Below, piece after piece: positions 49,636 through 58,995 of a DNA stretch of 64,000 nt. Source of the stretch: JBOGVA01 sp050692195 (GTDB lineage Bacteria > Actinomycetota > UBA4738); NCBI GenBank assembly GCA_050692195.1, contig JBOGVA010000018.1:20510-84509 (forward strand), given 5' to 3'. Under the pieces are notes generated by a model. The model made no database searches. It saw nothing but the letters and a program-made list of their open reading frames with translations, and was not told where the DNA came from. A program made the position numbers and the translations under genes. The number at the start of each line of letters is the position of its first letter. Within the stretch, counting starts at the first letter, position 1.

Positions 49636-52527
49636 ATGCGGATGATGACGCTTCACGCATTCGACCCCGATCCCCAGCAGTGCCGGGTCCTCGACCTGGA
49701 GCGAGGAGCGCTCCTGGTCACGGGCGGGCCCGGAACGGGCAAGAGCGCGGTGCTGCGCGAGCGGTTCGCGCGGCTGGTCGATCGGGGAGCCGATCCCGAG
49801 CGCGTGGCGCTCGTGGTGCGGACGAAGGCGGCCAGGCAGGCAGCGCGGCGAGCACTGCTGGGGCGGCTGTCACGCTCGCTGCCCGGGGTGAAGGTGTTGA
49901 CGGTCCACGGGCTGGCCCATCACGTCATGGCTCGCCGGTTCGAGGCGCTCGACTATGGCAGGCCACCCGAGGTGCTCACGGCGCTGGACCAGTTCTCGAA
50001 GGTATCGGAGCTGCTCCGGGGAGAGGAACCAGGAGACTGGCCGTCGTACGGCGCCATGCTCTCCTTGCGCGGGTTCGCGGACGAGGTGCGCCAGTTCGTC
50101 CTTCGGGCCCAGGAGGCCCTGCTGACCCCGGAGGAGATCCGTACGAAGGCCGAGGCCGCCGGCCTGAGCCGTTGGCGTGAGCTGGGCAACTTCTACCGGC
50201 GCTACTTCCAAGTCCTGGGCGATGAGGGCTTGGTGGATTTTGCCGGGCTGGTCAACCAGGCGGCGGTCGCCTCCCGCGATGGGGACCGCCTCTTCGACCA
50301 TCTGCTGGTGGACGACTATCAGGAGGCGACCTTCGCTGAAGAGGCGCTCGTGGTGAACCAGGAGCCCCAGACTCTGGTGGTGGCAGGAGATGCGGGCTCG
50401 CACATCTTCTCCTTCCAAGGCGCCACCGATGCGCCGCTGAAACGGTTCACCCGGCTCGTCGCGGCGGCCGGTCACGTCGAGCTGGTGACGCCGCACCGCG
50501 GACGGGCCGGCTTTCGGGCCTGGTCGGCTCGCCATACGTCCGAGGAGTACGCCGCGGCAGCCCGCGAGCTTCGGCGGGTCCATGTGGAGGACGGCGTGCC
50601 GTGGCACGAGATGGCTGTGGTGGTCCGCCGGCAGGGGAGCCACGTGGGAGGACTGATCAGGGCCCTGGACGACGCCATGGTCCCCAGATCGCGGTCGGAG
50701 GGTGGGCTTTCCCTGACGGCGGAGCCGGCGACCACGCCCTTCCTCCTGGCCCTCCGCTGGCTTGCCCGTCCCGATGAGCGCGATGGGCTCGTCGAGTCGC
50801 TGCTCACCTCCGAGCTCGCCGGGCTGTCGCCGGCTGCGGCACGGGGGTTGGTGCGGTCGGCGCAGGCGTCGGGGGGCCGGCCGGCTGAGGCCCTGAGTCG
50901 TGCGAACGGCCTCGGACCCGATGAGGTTCACGCCGTCGATGAATTGCGAGAGGCTCTGCGTCTGGCCGAGCGCGTGGCCGACCGATCGGGCCTGGACGCG
51001 TTCGCGATCCTGTGGCGCCGGCTGCCCTGGCCTCGCCGGCTGGTGCAGGCGGCGGACGAGTCGGCCGAGGGGCAGAGGGATCTCGACGCCGTCCTGGCGT
51101 TCTCCGAGGCCCTCGCCCGGGTCTCCGAGAGGGGCGATGCCACCGCGGCGGCCTTCGTCGAGCTCTTGGAGGCCGGCGACCCAGAACTGGGGCTCGCCAT
51201 GGCGCCGGAAGAGGCCGTCGACGGCGTGAGGGTGCTCACCGCTCACGGCACGGCCGGCCTGGAGTTCGACACGGTCGTGGTGGTGGGGGCGGTCGAGGGC
51301 GACTTCCCCAGCTTGGCCAGGCCGGAGCCGATGTTCGACCTGAGCCTGCTGGAGGCTCGAACCTCGCAATCGGAACGGAACCGGCAGCGACTGGAGGACG
51401 AGCGCCGGCTCTTCAGGGTCGTGGCGGGGACGGGACGGCGCCGCGTGCTGTTCACCGCCGGCGATCCGCACGCCGAGGATGCCAAGCACGCCGCGCCGTC
51501 CCGATTCGTCGCCGAGCTCGGCGTGGCATGGGAGCCGGCACCGGCGGGACGCGATGCGCACGCCGTATCCGTGGCCGAGGCCGCGGCGACGTGGCGTCGT
51601 GCGCTGTCGGACGTCCGGGAACCTCCTCCCATTCGGCTGGCTGCGCTCGATGCCCTGCTGGCTCTTCAGGACCGCCCGGGACGATGGTGGTTTCAGCGGG
51701 AGTGGACGGGCCCCCTCGAGCCACTGCACGAGGAGGTCCGGGTCTCCTACTCCAGGCTGGACACCTTGGAGAACTGCGCCCTCCAGTTCGTGCTGGCCGA
51801 GGAGCTCGGGCTGGAGGGCCGGGCCGGCTATTACGCGTGGGTGGGGCACCTGGTCCACAGGATCATCGAAGACTGCGAATCGGGCCTGATCCCCCGGACC
51901 CAGGAGGCCCTGTTGGAGGCCGCCGAGCGGCGTTGGCGCCCTCAGGAGTTCCCATCCTTCGCGGTCTCCGAGGCCTTCCGCCGAACCGTGACCGAGAGGA
52001 TGCTCCCCTCCTGGCTGGCCACGTACGGCCAGACCGAGGCGCTGGCCCGGGAGCTTCGCTTCTCGTTCGAGTTCGAGGGAGCCACGGTCAGCGGCTACAT
52101 CGACCGGGTCGGTCCGGTGCAGTCCGGCGGCAGCCAGATCACCGACTACAAGACGGGCAAGGCGAAGAACCCCAAGCCCGACGACAATCTCCAGCTCGGT
52201 ATCTATTTCCTGGCCGTCCAAAGGGCGGAGGAGCTTCAGAGGTTCAGGCCGGTCAAGGCCGTCGAGCTGGCCTACCTGAAGGAGACCAGAGACGGAGGCG
52301 TGGTCCGAGCCCAGCTCGGCCTGCATTCGGCGGCCCAGCGAGAGTACGAGCAGAGGATGGCCGAGCGGCTCTCCGGGTTGATCGATCGGATCCGGGAGCT
52401 GAACCGCATCGAGATGTACCGGCCCAACCCTGCGGCGAACTGCCGGTACTGCGACTTCAAGACCCTCTGCCCACTCTGGCCCGAAGGCAAGGAACTCTTC
52501 CCCGTGGGCGGGGGGACATCGTCGTGA
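49636..52527 (+). CDS. adnA: AdnA-like helicase-nuclease subunit
   Basis: A ~963-residue subunit of the actinobacterial AdnAB complex, which resects double-strand breaks. The UvrD-like motor has Walker A TGGPGTGKSAVL (~27) but VDDYQE (~226) instead of DEYQD and GTGRRR (~598) in place of the arginine-finger TRAR, so ATP hydrolysis is probably weak or absent. The C-terminal RecB-like nuclease shows TDYKTGK (D837, K839) and an iron-sulfur-type cysteine set (C714, C936, C939, C945). ATG at 49636 is one of several possible starts. It overlaps adnB by 4 bases. Confidence 0.9.
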   Translation: MRMMTLHAFDPDPQQCRVLDLERGALLVTGGPGTGKSAVLRERFARLVDRGADPERVALVVRTKAARQAARRALLGRLSRSLPGVKVLTVHGLAHHVMARRFEALDYGRPPEVLTALDQFSKVSELLRGEEPGDWPSYGAMLSLRGFADEVRQFVLRAQEALLTPEEIRTKAEAAGLSRWRELGNFYRRYFQVLGDEGLVDFAGLVNQAAVASRDGDRLFDHLLVDDYQEATFAEEALVVNQEPQTLVVAGDAGSHIFSFQGATDAPLKRFTRLVAAAGHVELVTPHRGRAGFRAWSARHTSEEYAAAARELRRVHVEDGVPWHEMAVVVRRQGSHVGGLIRALDDAMVPRSRSEGGLSLTAEPATTPFLLALRWLARPDERDGLVESLLTSELAGLSPAAARGLVRSAQASGGRPAEALSRANGLGPDEVHAVDELREALRLAERVADRSGLDAFAILWRRLPWPRRLVQAADESAEGQRDLDAVLAFSEALARVSERGDATAAAFVELLEAGDPELGLAMAPEEAVDGVRVLTAHGTAGLEFDTVVVVGAVEGDFPSLARPEPMFDLSLLEARTSQSERNRQRLEDERRLFRVVAGTGRRRVLFTAGDPHAEDAKHAAPSRFVAELGVAWEPAPAGRDAHAVSVAEAAATWRRALSDVREPPPIRLAALDALLALQDRPGRWWFQREWTGPLEPLHEEVRVSYSRLDTLENCALQFVLAEELGLEGRAGYYAWVGHLVHRIIEDCESGLIPRTQEALLEAAERRWRPQEFPSFAVSEAFRRTVTERMLPSWLATYGQTEALARELRFSFEFEGATVSGYIDRVGPVQSGGSQITDYKTGKAKNPKPDDNLQLGIYFLAVQRAEELQRFRPVKAVELAYLKETRDGGVVRAQLGLHSAAQREYEQRMAERLSGLIDRIRELNRIEMYRPNPAANCRYCDFKTLCPLWPEGKELFPVGGGTSS

Positions 52528-55500
52528 CCCTTCGAGGGGCTTCCCCCTTCCCCGTTCAGGTCCGCGAGGCGATGGGGGCAGACCCCACGCCCGAGCAATG
52601 GCGCGCGATCTCGATGCCACTGGAGCCCTATGTCGTCGTGGCCGGCGCCGGCTCCGGGAAGACGTCGGTCATCGCCGCCAGGGTGGTGTACCTGGCGATG
52701 GTGGCTCTCGGCCACCTTCCGGCGGAGCACTCCGGGGTCTTTCCCGGCAACGTCCTGTGCCTGACCTTCACCAACAAGGCCACGGAGCACCTGACGCGGA
52801 TGATCCGGCGGGCCCTGGCCACATTGGAGCTTTCCGAGGGTGAGGAGCCCACCATCCTCAACTATCACGGGTTCGCCGCTCAGGTCATCGACCGGCACGG
52901 GCTGCTGGTGGGAATCGAGCCGAACCAGCGCATCCTCACCCAGGCCCAGCGGTCGGAGCTGTGCACCCGGGTCCTCGAGGAGATGGCCTTCAAGCACGTG
53001 AGCGCGGAATGGCAGCCGTCGCTCGTCGACAAGATCCTGAACCTTGCCGATCAGGCGGCGAACCACCGGGTGGAGCCGGAGCGCGTCGGCGAGTTCGTGG
53101 CCTCACGCCTTCGGGAGCTTGCCGCCTATCGCAGCGAGAAGGCGTATCAGGCCGCGCTCGAGCGCCTCGAGCTGGCCGAGGCGGTCCTGAGGTTCCACAG
53201 AGTGAAGAGGGAGCTGGGGGTCATCGACTTCGGCGACCAGATCGCGCTCGCGCTGAAGGTGGTGGAAGCCTTCCCCGAGGTCGCCGCGGACTACCGCTCG
53301 CGCTTCCACACGGTGGTGCTGGACGAGTACCAGGACACCAACGTCGCGCAGGCCGCACTGATCGAGGGGGTGTTCGGCCGCGGGTTCCCCATCATGGCCG
53401 TGGGCGATCCGGACCAGAGCATCTACGCCTGGCGCGGAGCCAGCCTGTTCAACCTGCTCGAGTTCCGGACGCAATTCCCGAAGGTAGGCGGCGACCCGGC
53501 CGAGCGATTGCCTCTGTACACGAACTTCCGATCTGGGGCGCGGATCCTCGAGGCGGCGGACCAGGTGATCGCCCCCATCCCGCCCGAGCAGAGGCCCGAC
53601 CCCGAGAAGAGACTGTCTCCGTGGCCGGACAACGGCGACGGCGAGGTCAGCATAGTAAGGCTCCCTGACGAATGGACGGAGGCCTCCTGGATCGCCGAGG
53701 CGATCCTCGGTCATCGCCGAGCCGACCAGGAGGCCAACCCATGGTCGAGCTTCGCCGTCCTGTGCAGGAAGAGCCGCCTGTTCGTCCCCCTCCAGGAGGC
53801 ATTCGCCGAGCGAGGGATACCCGTCGAGATCGTCGGGCTGGCCGGCCTTCTGAAACTACCCGAAGTAGTGGAGGTTCTCGCGTACGCCAGAGCCGTGGCC
53901 GACCCGTTCGCCAGCGTGAGCCTGGCCCGGATCCTGCTCGGGCCCCGGTACCGCGTGGGGTTCAAGGACCTCGCCAGGGTCGCCGCCTGGGCCAGGGAGA
54001 AGAACATCGACTTGCGGGGCGAGGACGAAGAGGAGACGCCCTCCTTCCTGTTCGCGGAGGCCCTCGAGCACCTGGACGAGGTGACGTTGCTCTCCGAGGA
54101 GGGGCGGGACAGGCTCGAGGAGTTCCGAAACGAGCTGGGCGAGCTTCGGGCGGTGGCCCGCCGTCCGGTGGGCGAGTTCCTGGCCGAGGTCATCCGGCGG
54201 ATCGGGCTCCTCGCCGAGCTGGATGCCAGCCGCGACCGCGAGCCGGCTCTGGCCACGAAGCGGAACCTGGCTGCCTTCCTGGACGAGGTCCACGCCTTCT
54301 TCCCCCTGGAGGGCGAGCTGACATTGCGGGCCTTCCTCGACTACGTCCAAACCGTGGAGGCGAGCGATCGCCCCGAGTGGTCGCCGGTCCAGCCGAGCAC
54401 GGAGAACTCGGTGAAGGTCATGACCGTCCACCAGGCAAAGGGCCTGGAGTTCGACTCCGTCTTCGTTCCCGGCTTAGCCACCGGCTTGCTGCCGGACCTG
54501 ACCGTGCAGCAGAACCCGGCGGAGCGGGGCTATTCGATGGACTTCGAGCTCCGCGGGGACTCCCGCATCCTCCCCAGCTTCGAGCGCTTCAAGGGGAACC
54601 TGCGGCAGTTCTGGCTCGCCCTTCGGAACCAGGAGATGATCGAGGAGCGGCGGACGTGCTACGTAGCGCTGACCCGAGCCAGGAAGCGGCTCGTGGCGAC
54701 GGCTGCCCACTGGTACGGGGAAGGAGTCAAGGCGAAGGAGCCCGGGACGTTCTTCGAGGAGCTGGCGGACTGGGGCGAGGAGACGGGTAGGGCCAAGGTG
54801 GACAGAGGCCCCGAGGTCACCCAGGAGAACCCGCTGGTCGGCTACCGCGAGCGGTTCGTCAGGGACTGGCCGGAGCCGGCGCTTCGGGATGAGCGCGACG
54901 AGCTGTTCCCTTCAGGGTGGCGCCGGGCGGCTGCGGAAGCGGCTGAGGACCCATCGGTGCTCGATCGGGCCGTGGCCTCGCTGCCCCCAGAGCAGCGCGA
55001 AGAATATCGGGCCGCCGCGGCCGAGCAGGTGATCGTCGCGACGCACCTGCTCGACCAGGAGACTACCCGCGCTGCCCCGCCCTCCCTTCCGGTGACGGTT
55101 TCGGTTGGAGGCCTGGTGGAGTACGCGCGGTGCCCCAAGCGCTTCTACTGGTCGACCGTGCGGCCGCTTCCGCGGTTCAGCGGCCCGGCAGCTCGCATCG
55201 GAACCCAGGTGCATGCATGGATCGAGCGGAGGAGCAGCGGCCAGGCATCGCTCCTCGAGCTCGACGAGGTGCCGGACCTCACCCCGGAGGAGCTTGCGGG
55301 TACACCCGGGAGGATGGAGCGTCTCCAGCGGACCTTCCTGGACAGCCGTTTCGCCTCGGCGCCGCCTCTGTTCGCCGAGCGCCCTTTCCTCCTCTACGTC
55401 GAAGGGTTCGTCGTGGGGGGCCGGATCGACTCCATCTTCGGAACACCGGACGGCGCCTGGGAGGTCGTCGATTACAAGACGGGACGCAAGCCCCCCGAGG

Positions 55501-55805
55501 ACGATACGCTCTCGGGGTTACAGCTCGACCTGTACGCGCTGGCCTGCACCGAGGTGTGGGGGAAGCGCCCGGAGGACCTGAAGCTCACCTACCTGTACCT
55601 CGCCACGGGCGAGGAGGTCAGCCGCCCGGCTGAGGATCTCTCTTCCACGCGGGACAGGGTACGTGCGAGCCTACAGGCGATCGCGGCCAGGCGGTTCGAT
55701 CCCACTCCCGGAACCCAGTGCCGCTGGTGCGACTTCCTGAGCTTCTGCGAGGCGGGGCAGGCCTACGAGGCCGCTCGGTCGATCACGCGCGCCCCGTCCT
55801 TGTAG
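52524..55805 (+). CDS. adnB: AdnB-like helicase-nuclease subunit
   Basis: A 1093-residue partner of AdnA carrying the active motor: Walker A VAGAGSGKTSV (~40), LCLTFTNKATEHL, VVLDEYQDTN (~267), GDPDQSIYAWRGA, NFRS, VMTVHQAKGLEFDSVFVPGL and YVALTRARKRL. The C-terminal nuclease has VVDYKTGRK (D983, K985) and cysteines C870, C1066, C1069 and C1075 for an iron-sulfur cluster. In mycobacteria the AdnB motor drives translocation on single-stranded DNA while both nucleases cut. It starts GTGA within the adnA stop. Its last 43 bases overlap the convergent amidohydrolase gene. Confidence 0.93.
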   Translation: MTLRGASPFPVQVREAMGADPTPEQWRAISMPLEPYVVVAGAGSGKTSVIAARVVYLAMVALGHLPAEHSGVFPGNVLCLTFTNKATEHLTRMIRRALATLELSEGEEPTILNYHGFAAQVIDRHGLLVGIEPNQRILTQAQRSELCTRVLEEMAFKHVSAEWQPSLVDKILNLADQAANHRVEPERVGEFVASRLRELAAYRSEKAYQAALERLELAEAVLRFHRVKRELGVIDFGDQIALALKVVEAFPEVAADYRSRFHTVVLDEYQDTNVAQAALIEGVFGRGFPIMAVGDPDQSIYAWRGASLFNLLEFRTQFPKVGGDPAERLPLYTNFRSGARILEAADQVIAPIPPEQRPDPEKRLSPWPDNGDGEVSIVRLPDEWTEASWIAEAILGHRRADQEANPWSSFAVLCRKSRLFVPLQEAFAERGIPVEIVGLAGLLKLPEVVEVLAYARAVADPFASVSLARILLGPRYRVGFKDLARVAAWAREKNIDLRGEDEEETPSFLFAEALEHLDEVTLLSEEGRDRLEEFRNELGELRAVARRPVGEFLAEVIRRIGLLAELDASRDREPALATKRNLAAFLDEVHAFFPLEGELTLRAFLDYVQTVEASDRPEWSPVQPSTENSVKVMTVHQAKGLEFDSVFVPGLATGLLPDLTVQQNPAERGYSMDFELRGDSRILPSFERFKGNLRQFWLALRNQEMIEERRTCYVALTRARKRLVATAAHWYGEGVKAKEPGTFFEELADWGEETGRAKVDRGPEVTQENPLVGYRERFVRDWPEPALRDERDELFPSGWRRAAAEAAEDPSVLDRAVASLPPEQREEYRAAAAEQVIVATHLLDQETTRAAPPSLPVTVSVGGLVEYARCPKRFYWSTVRPLPRFSGPAARIGTQVHAWIERRSSGQASLLELDEVPDLTPEELAGTPGRMERLQRTFLDSRFASAPPLFAERPFLLYVEGFVVGGRIDSIFGTPDGAWEVVDYKTGRKPPEDDTLSGLQLDLYALACTEVWGKRPEDLKLTYLYLATGEEVSRPAEDLSSTRDRVRASLQAIAARRFDPTPGTQCRWCDFLSFCEAGQAYEAARSITRAPSL

Positions 55806-56977
55806 ACGGCCTCGATCCGCTCGGCGAGAGTCTTGAGCTCGAGCGGATCTCCATCAACCACCACGATGTCGGCGCGCTTTCCGGCCTCCAGGGTTCCCAG
55901 GTCCCGCTCGAGTCCCATGAGCTCCGCGGCGACGGCGGTCGTGGCGATGAGGGCCTGCGCCGGCGTCATCCCTCCCTCCGCCATCAGCTCGAGCTCCCGC
56001 AGGTTCTCCCCGTGCGGAGTGACCCCGCTGTCCGTACCCATCGCGACCTTGACGCCTGCCTCCGCCGCCCGGCGGAACGATTCGCGATGGATCTCGATGA
56101 CCTCCTTGGCCTTCCTGATGCTGGCCTCGGGGATGGAGGCGCCGGCTTCCGCGGCAGTGATGACGCCGGTCGGAGCGACCAGCGTCGGGACCAGATAGGT
56201 CCCCCGTTCGAGCATGAGGGAGATCGCCTCGTCGTCCAGGTAGATGCCGTGGTCGATCGACCGGATGCCCGCCCGAATCGCCCGTTTGATCCCCTCTGAT
56301 CCCTGGGCGTGCGCCATCACCCATCTCCCGGCCGCTGTGGCTTCCGTCACCAGCATCTCGAGCTCGTCCTCGCTGAAGTGCGCGTGGCGAGGGTCGTCCC
56401 GTGCCGAGAGGACACCGCCCGTCGTCGCCACCTTGATGACGTCGGCTCCGTCCCGGATCAGCTCGCGAACCTTCCTGCGGATCTCCTCGGCCCCGTCCAC
56501 GAGCGTCGACGGGGAACCCGGCCAGTCGGGGAACAGGGGCACGTGGGTGCCCGATGGCATCCAGGCGTCGCCGTGGCCTCCGGTCTGGCTCAGCATGCCG
56601 ATCGAGATCTGCATGCGTGGACCCAGGATCAGTCCCTCCTCCACCGCCTGTTTGACCCCGAGGTCCGCGCCGCCGGCGTCCCGGACCGTGGTGATTCCGA
56701 TGCCGAGCGTGGCCTCGAGATTCTTCTCGGCGACGTAGAACATGTACGAGAAAGGCTGTTGGACGAGCTTCCACATGTCGATGTGGCTGATCATCACGTG
56801 GGTGTGGCAGTCGAACAGGCCAGGCAACAGGGCCCGGCCGGCCACATCGACCGCCTCGTCGCCGTCCAGGCCCGTCCCCACCTCGACGATCCGTCCGTCC
56901 TCCACCGTCACGTCGGCCTCGGCCAGCGCGCCGGTCCTCGAGTCGAACACCTGGGCTCCGGAGAACAGCGTCCTCAT
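55763..56977 (-). CDS. Amidohydrolase family protein
   Basis: A 404-residue metal-dependent hydrolase of the imidazolonepropionase/prolidase-like branch. Metal ligands are HTHV (GLFDCHTHVMISH), Lys in DVIKVATTGGV, His in VMAHAQG and SIDHGIYL, and Asp in AMGTDSGVTPHGENL. The N- and C-terminal beta-sandwich parts (FSGAQVFDSRTG, GKRADIVVVDGDPLE) are typical. Relatives hydrolyse dipeptides or cyclic amides; the substrate is not known. The ATG overlaps the stop of the site-2 protease gene by 4 bases (ATGA), so it belongs to the same minus-strand operon. Confidence 0.92.
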   Translation of the reverse strand: MRTLFSGAQVFDSRTGALAEADVTVEDGRIVEVGTGLDGDEAVDVAGRALLPGLFDCHTHVMISHIDMWKLVQQPFSYMFYVAEKNLEATLGIGITTVRDAGGADLGVKQAVEEGLILGPRMQISIGMLSQTGGHGDAWMPSGTHVPLFPDWPGSPSTLVDGAEEIRRKVRELIRDGADVIKVATTGGVLSARDDPRHAHFSEDELEMLVTEATAAGRWVMAHAQGSEGIKRAIRAGIRSIDHGIYLDDEAISLMLERGTYLVPTLVAPTGVITAAEAGASIPEASIRKAKEVIEIHRESFRRAAEAGVKVAMGTDSGVTPHGENLRELELMAEGGMTPAQALIATTAVAAELMGLERDLGTLEAGKRADIVVVDGDPLELKTLAERIEAVYKDGARVIDRAAS

Positions 56978-58098
56978 GTCGTCTTCCTTTCCACGTGTGA
57001 GTGCGCTCCCCGGCTCCTGAGGAACCGGTCGAGGTCCTCGGGCTCGATGACGCCGACCAGCCGCCCGTCGCGGACGACCATGACCGCCTGGGCCCGCCGC
57101 TCGCTCATCCGTTCGGCGATTGCGGCAAGGGGCTCCGCCGGGTCGGCCTCCAGGACAGCTAAGGCGCCCGCCATCGCCTCTCGGACCGTTCGATCCGCCG
57201 ATGCTCCCCCGGCCAGCCGAAGGGAGATGAAGCCGGTGACATGGCCGCCGTCCATCACGGGGAAGGCTTCACCGTCGTGGCCGCTCAGGTACCGCTCCAG
57301 GGCGGACGCCAGGGGCATGTCCGCGGGCACCGTCGGAGGGGGCGGCGACATCACGTCGGCGGCCGTGGCCGATTCGAGCCGCCTGCTCCGCTCGGCCTGG
57401 GCCATGGTGGCGCTGGCACCCTGGAACAGGGACCAGCCGATCAGCGCCGGCCACAGTCCCCACAGGTCCCCGGTGGCGAGCAGCAACCACAGGCCGCCGG
57501 CCACGATGGCCAGGGCCAACCCCTGCCCGACCCGTGCTGCGATCCGGGTGGCGCGCACCCGGTCTCCGAGGATCCGCCACAGACCAGCCAGGAGGAGCCG
57601 GCCTCCGTCCATGGGGAAGCCCGGCAAGAGGTTGAACGCCGCCATGATCAGGTTCACCAGCCCGAGGTAGCCGGCCAAGAAGGTGACCGGTTCGGGCAAT
57701 ACGCCCAGGCCCCAGGCGTGGACGGCGAGGAACAACATCCCCACGCCGGCGCTGGCGACGGGCCCGACCCCTGTCGTGAGGAACTCGTCCCTCGGAGTTC
57801 GGTCCCCCTCCGTCCAGGTGAAGCCCCCCAGCATGTGCAGCGTGATGCGAAGGACCCGGTATCCGCGGAGCCTCGCCATCACCGCGTGAGCGAGTTCGTG
57901 AGCCAGGATGGAGACCTCGAACAGCGCCGCGGTGAGCGCGGCCAGTGCAACTGCCCCCCCGCCCCCGAGCTCCGGGAACCGTGATTCCAGGAAGATCCAG
58001 GTGTTGTAGGCGATCAGCGCGGCGAGGATGGCCAAAGAGGGATCGACCCGCAGCTCGACGCCCGCGATCCGGCCGATCCGCCAGCCCCCATTTGTCAT
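56974..58098 (-). CDS. Site-2 protease family protein with CBS pair
   Basis: A 374-residue intramembrane zinc protease (M50). The metal motif HELAHAVMA and the third ligand in NLLPGFPMDGGRLL lie within about six membrane segments. A C-terminal CBS pair (DVMSPPPPTVPAD and MSERRAQAVMVVRDGRLVGVIEPEDL) may sense a nucleotide or adenosyl ligand. Such enzymes cleave membrane-bound regulators. ATG at 58098, preceded by AGGGGA, matches the usual start WRIGRIAGVELRVDPS. It follows the broken fdhD by 16 bases. Confidence 0.92.
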   Translation of the reverse strand: MTNGGWRIGRIAGVELRVDPSLAILAALIAYNTWIFLESRFPELGGGGAVALAALTAALFEVSILAHELAHAVMARLRGYRVLRITLHMLGGFTWTEGDRTPRDEFLTTGVGPVASAGVGMLFLAVHAWGLGVLPEPVTFLAGYLGLVNLIMAAFNLLPGFPMDGGRLLLAGLWRILGDRVRATRIAARVGQGLALAIVAGGLWLLLATGDLWGLWPALIGWSLFQGASATMAQAERSRRLESATAADVMSPPPPTVPADMPLASALERYLSGHDGEAFPVMDGGHVTGFISLRLAGGASADRTVREAMAGALAVLEADPAEPLAAIAERMSERRAQAVMVVRDGRLVGVIEPEDLDRFLRSRGAHSHVERKTT

Positions 58099-58114
58099 TC
58101 GCGCATCCCCTGGG

Positions 58115-58995
58115 TCACGCCTCGAGATCGATCCGGTGCGGGTGCGTGTACACGTTGAAGCCATGCTCGCGGATGAACCCCACGACCGTCAGGCCGAGCT
58201 CGTCCGCGGCTTCGACGGCCAGGCTCGACGGCGCGGAGACGGCGCAGAGCACCGGGACGCCGGCCACGGCGGCCTTCTGCACGATCTCGAAGCTCACTCG
58301 CCCCGACACGAGGAGGATGCCCTCGGACAGCGGAAGGTCCCCTGCGAGGAATGCCTGGCCGACCACCTTGTCGGACGGCATTGTGCCGGCCGACGTCCTC
58401 CCGCAGGCACGTGAGCCGGCCGGCCGCGTCGAACAGGCCGGAGGCGTGCAACCCTCCGGTCTGCTCGAAGATCCGCTGCGACCCACGAAGAGCCGCTGGT
58501 AGCCCGAGAACCACCGACCGGGCGACCACCGGGCCAGGAGCGATGGCCGCGCACTGTACTCGGACCTGGTCGAGGGAGGCTTTCCGCAGACCCCACTGCT
58601 CGAGGTGGCGTAGAAGTGCGCTGGATCGCATTGGTGTCGAAGGGCCGGGACAACCGCACCGTCACCACGTTGAACCGCTGACGCTCCGGCGGAAGCTCGC
58701 AGTAGCTCACGGACACGAGCTCGTCTCGTGACCTGATCAGCCCCTCGGTTACGAGGAACCCGGCCGCGAGCTCGAAATCGCTGCCGGGGGTCCGCATGGT
58801 GACGGCCACGCTGATCGCATCCTGGCCCGGCCCGCGGGCGCGGATCTCCATCGGTTCCTCGGCCGCCAGGCGGTCGGCGCGGTCCAGACGGATGCCGTCC
58901 CGGACGGCGACGACGCGGGCATTCGCCACGTTTCGCCTGAGCGGCGGGGCCGGTCGGAGCATCGGCTTCATTATGGCTTCGAGCGCTGCTTTCAT
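58115..58995 (-). pseudogene. fdhD: fdhD, formate dehydrogenase accessory sulfurtransferase, frameshifted
   Basis: The normal product moves sulfur to the molybdenum cofactor of formate dehydrogenase. Homology is intact but spread over four reading segments. The N-terminal part from ATG 58995 (MEIRARGPGQDAISVAVTMR) runs to PFDTNAIQR. One missing base near 58620 shifts into FYATSSSGVCGK. A second missing base near 58585 shifts into KASLDQVRVQ...LREDVGRHNAV. An extra C near 58377 shifts into DKVVGQAFLAGD...HPHRIDLEA. The TSSCGVCG motif reads TSSSGVCG, so one of the paired cysteines is Ser. Either a true pseudogene or a locus with indel errors. It starts at ATGA on the 5-FCL stop. Confidence 0.85.

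Noticed and set aside
51012..52523. Frame extending adnB upstream by 504 codons
   Set aside because: The stretch overlaps adnA in another frame and has low-complexity Arg/Gly content; helicase homology starts only at 52524, with a GTGA overlap.
58115..58631. Separate short genes in the fdhD region
   Set aside because: The overlapping frames join into one FdhD homology with single-base shifts, so they are parts of one gene.
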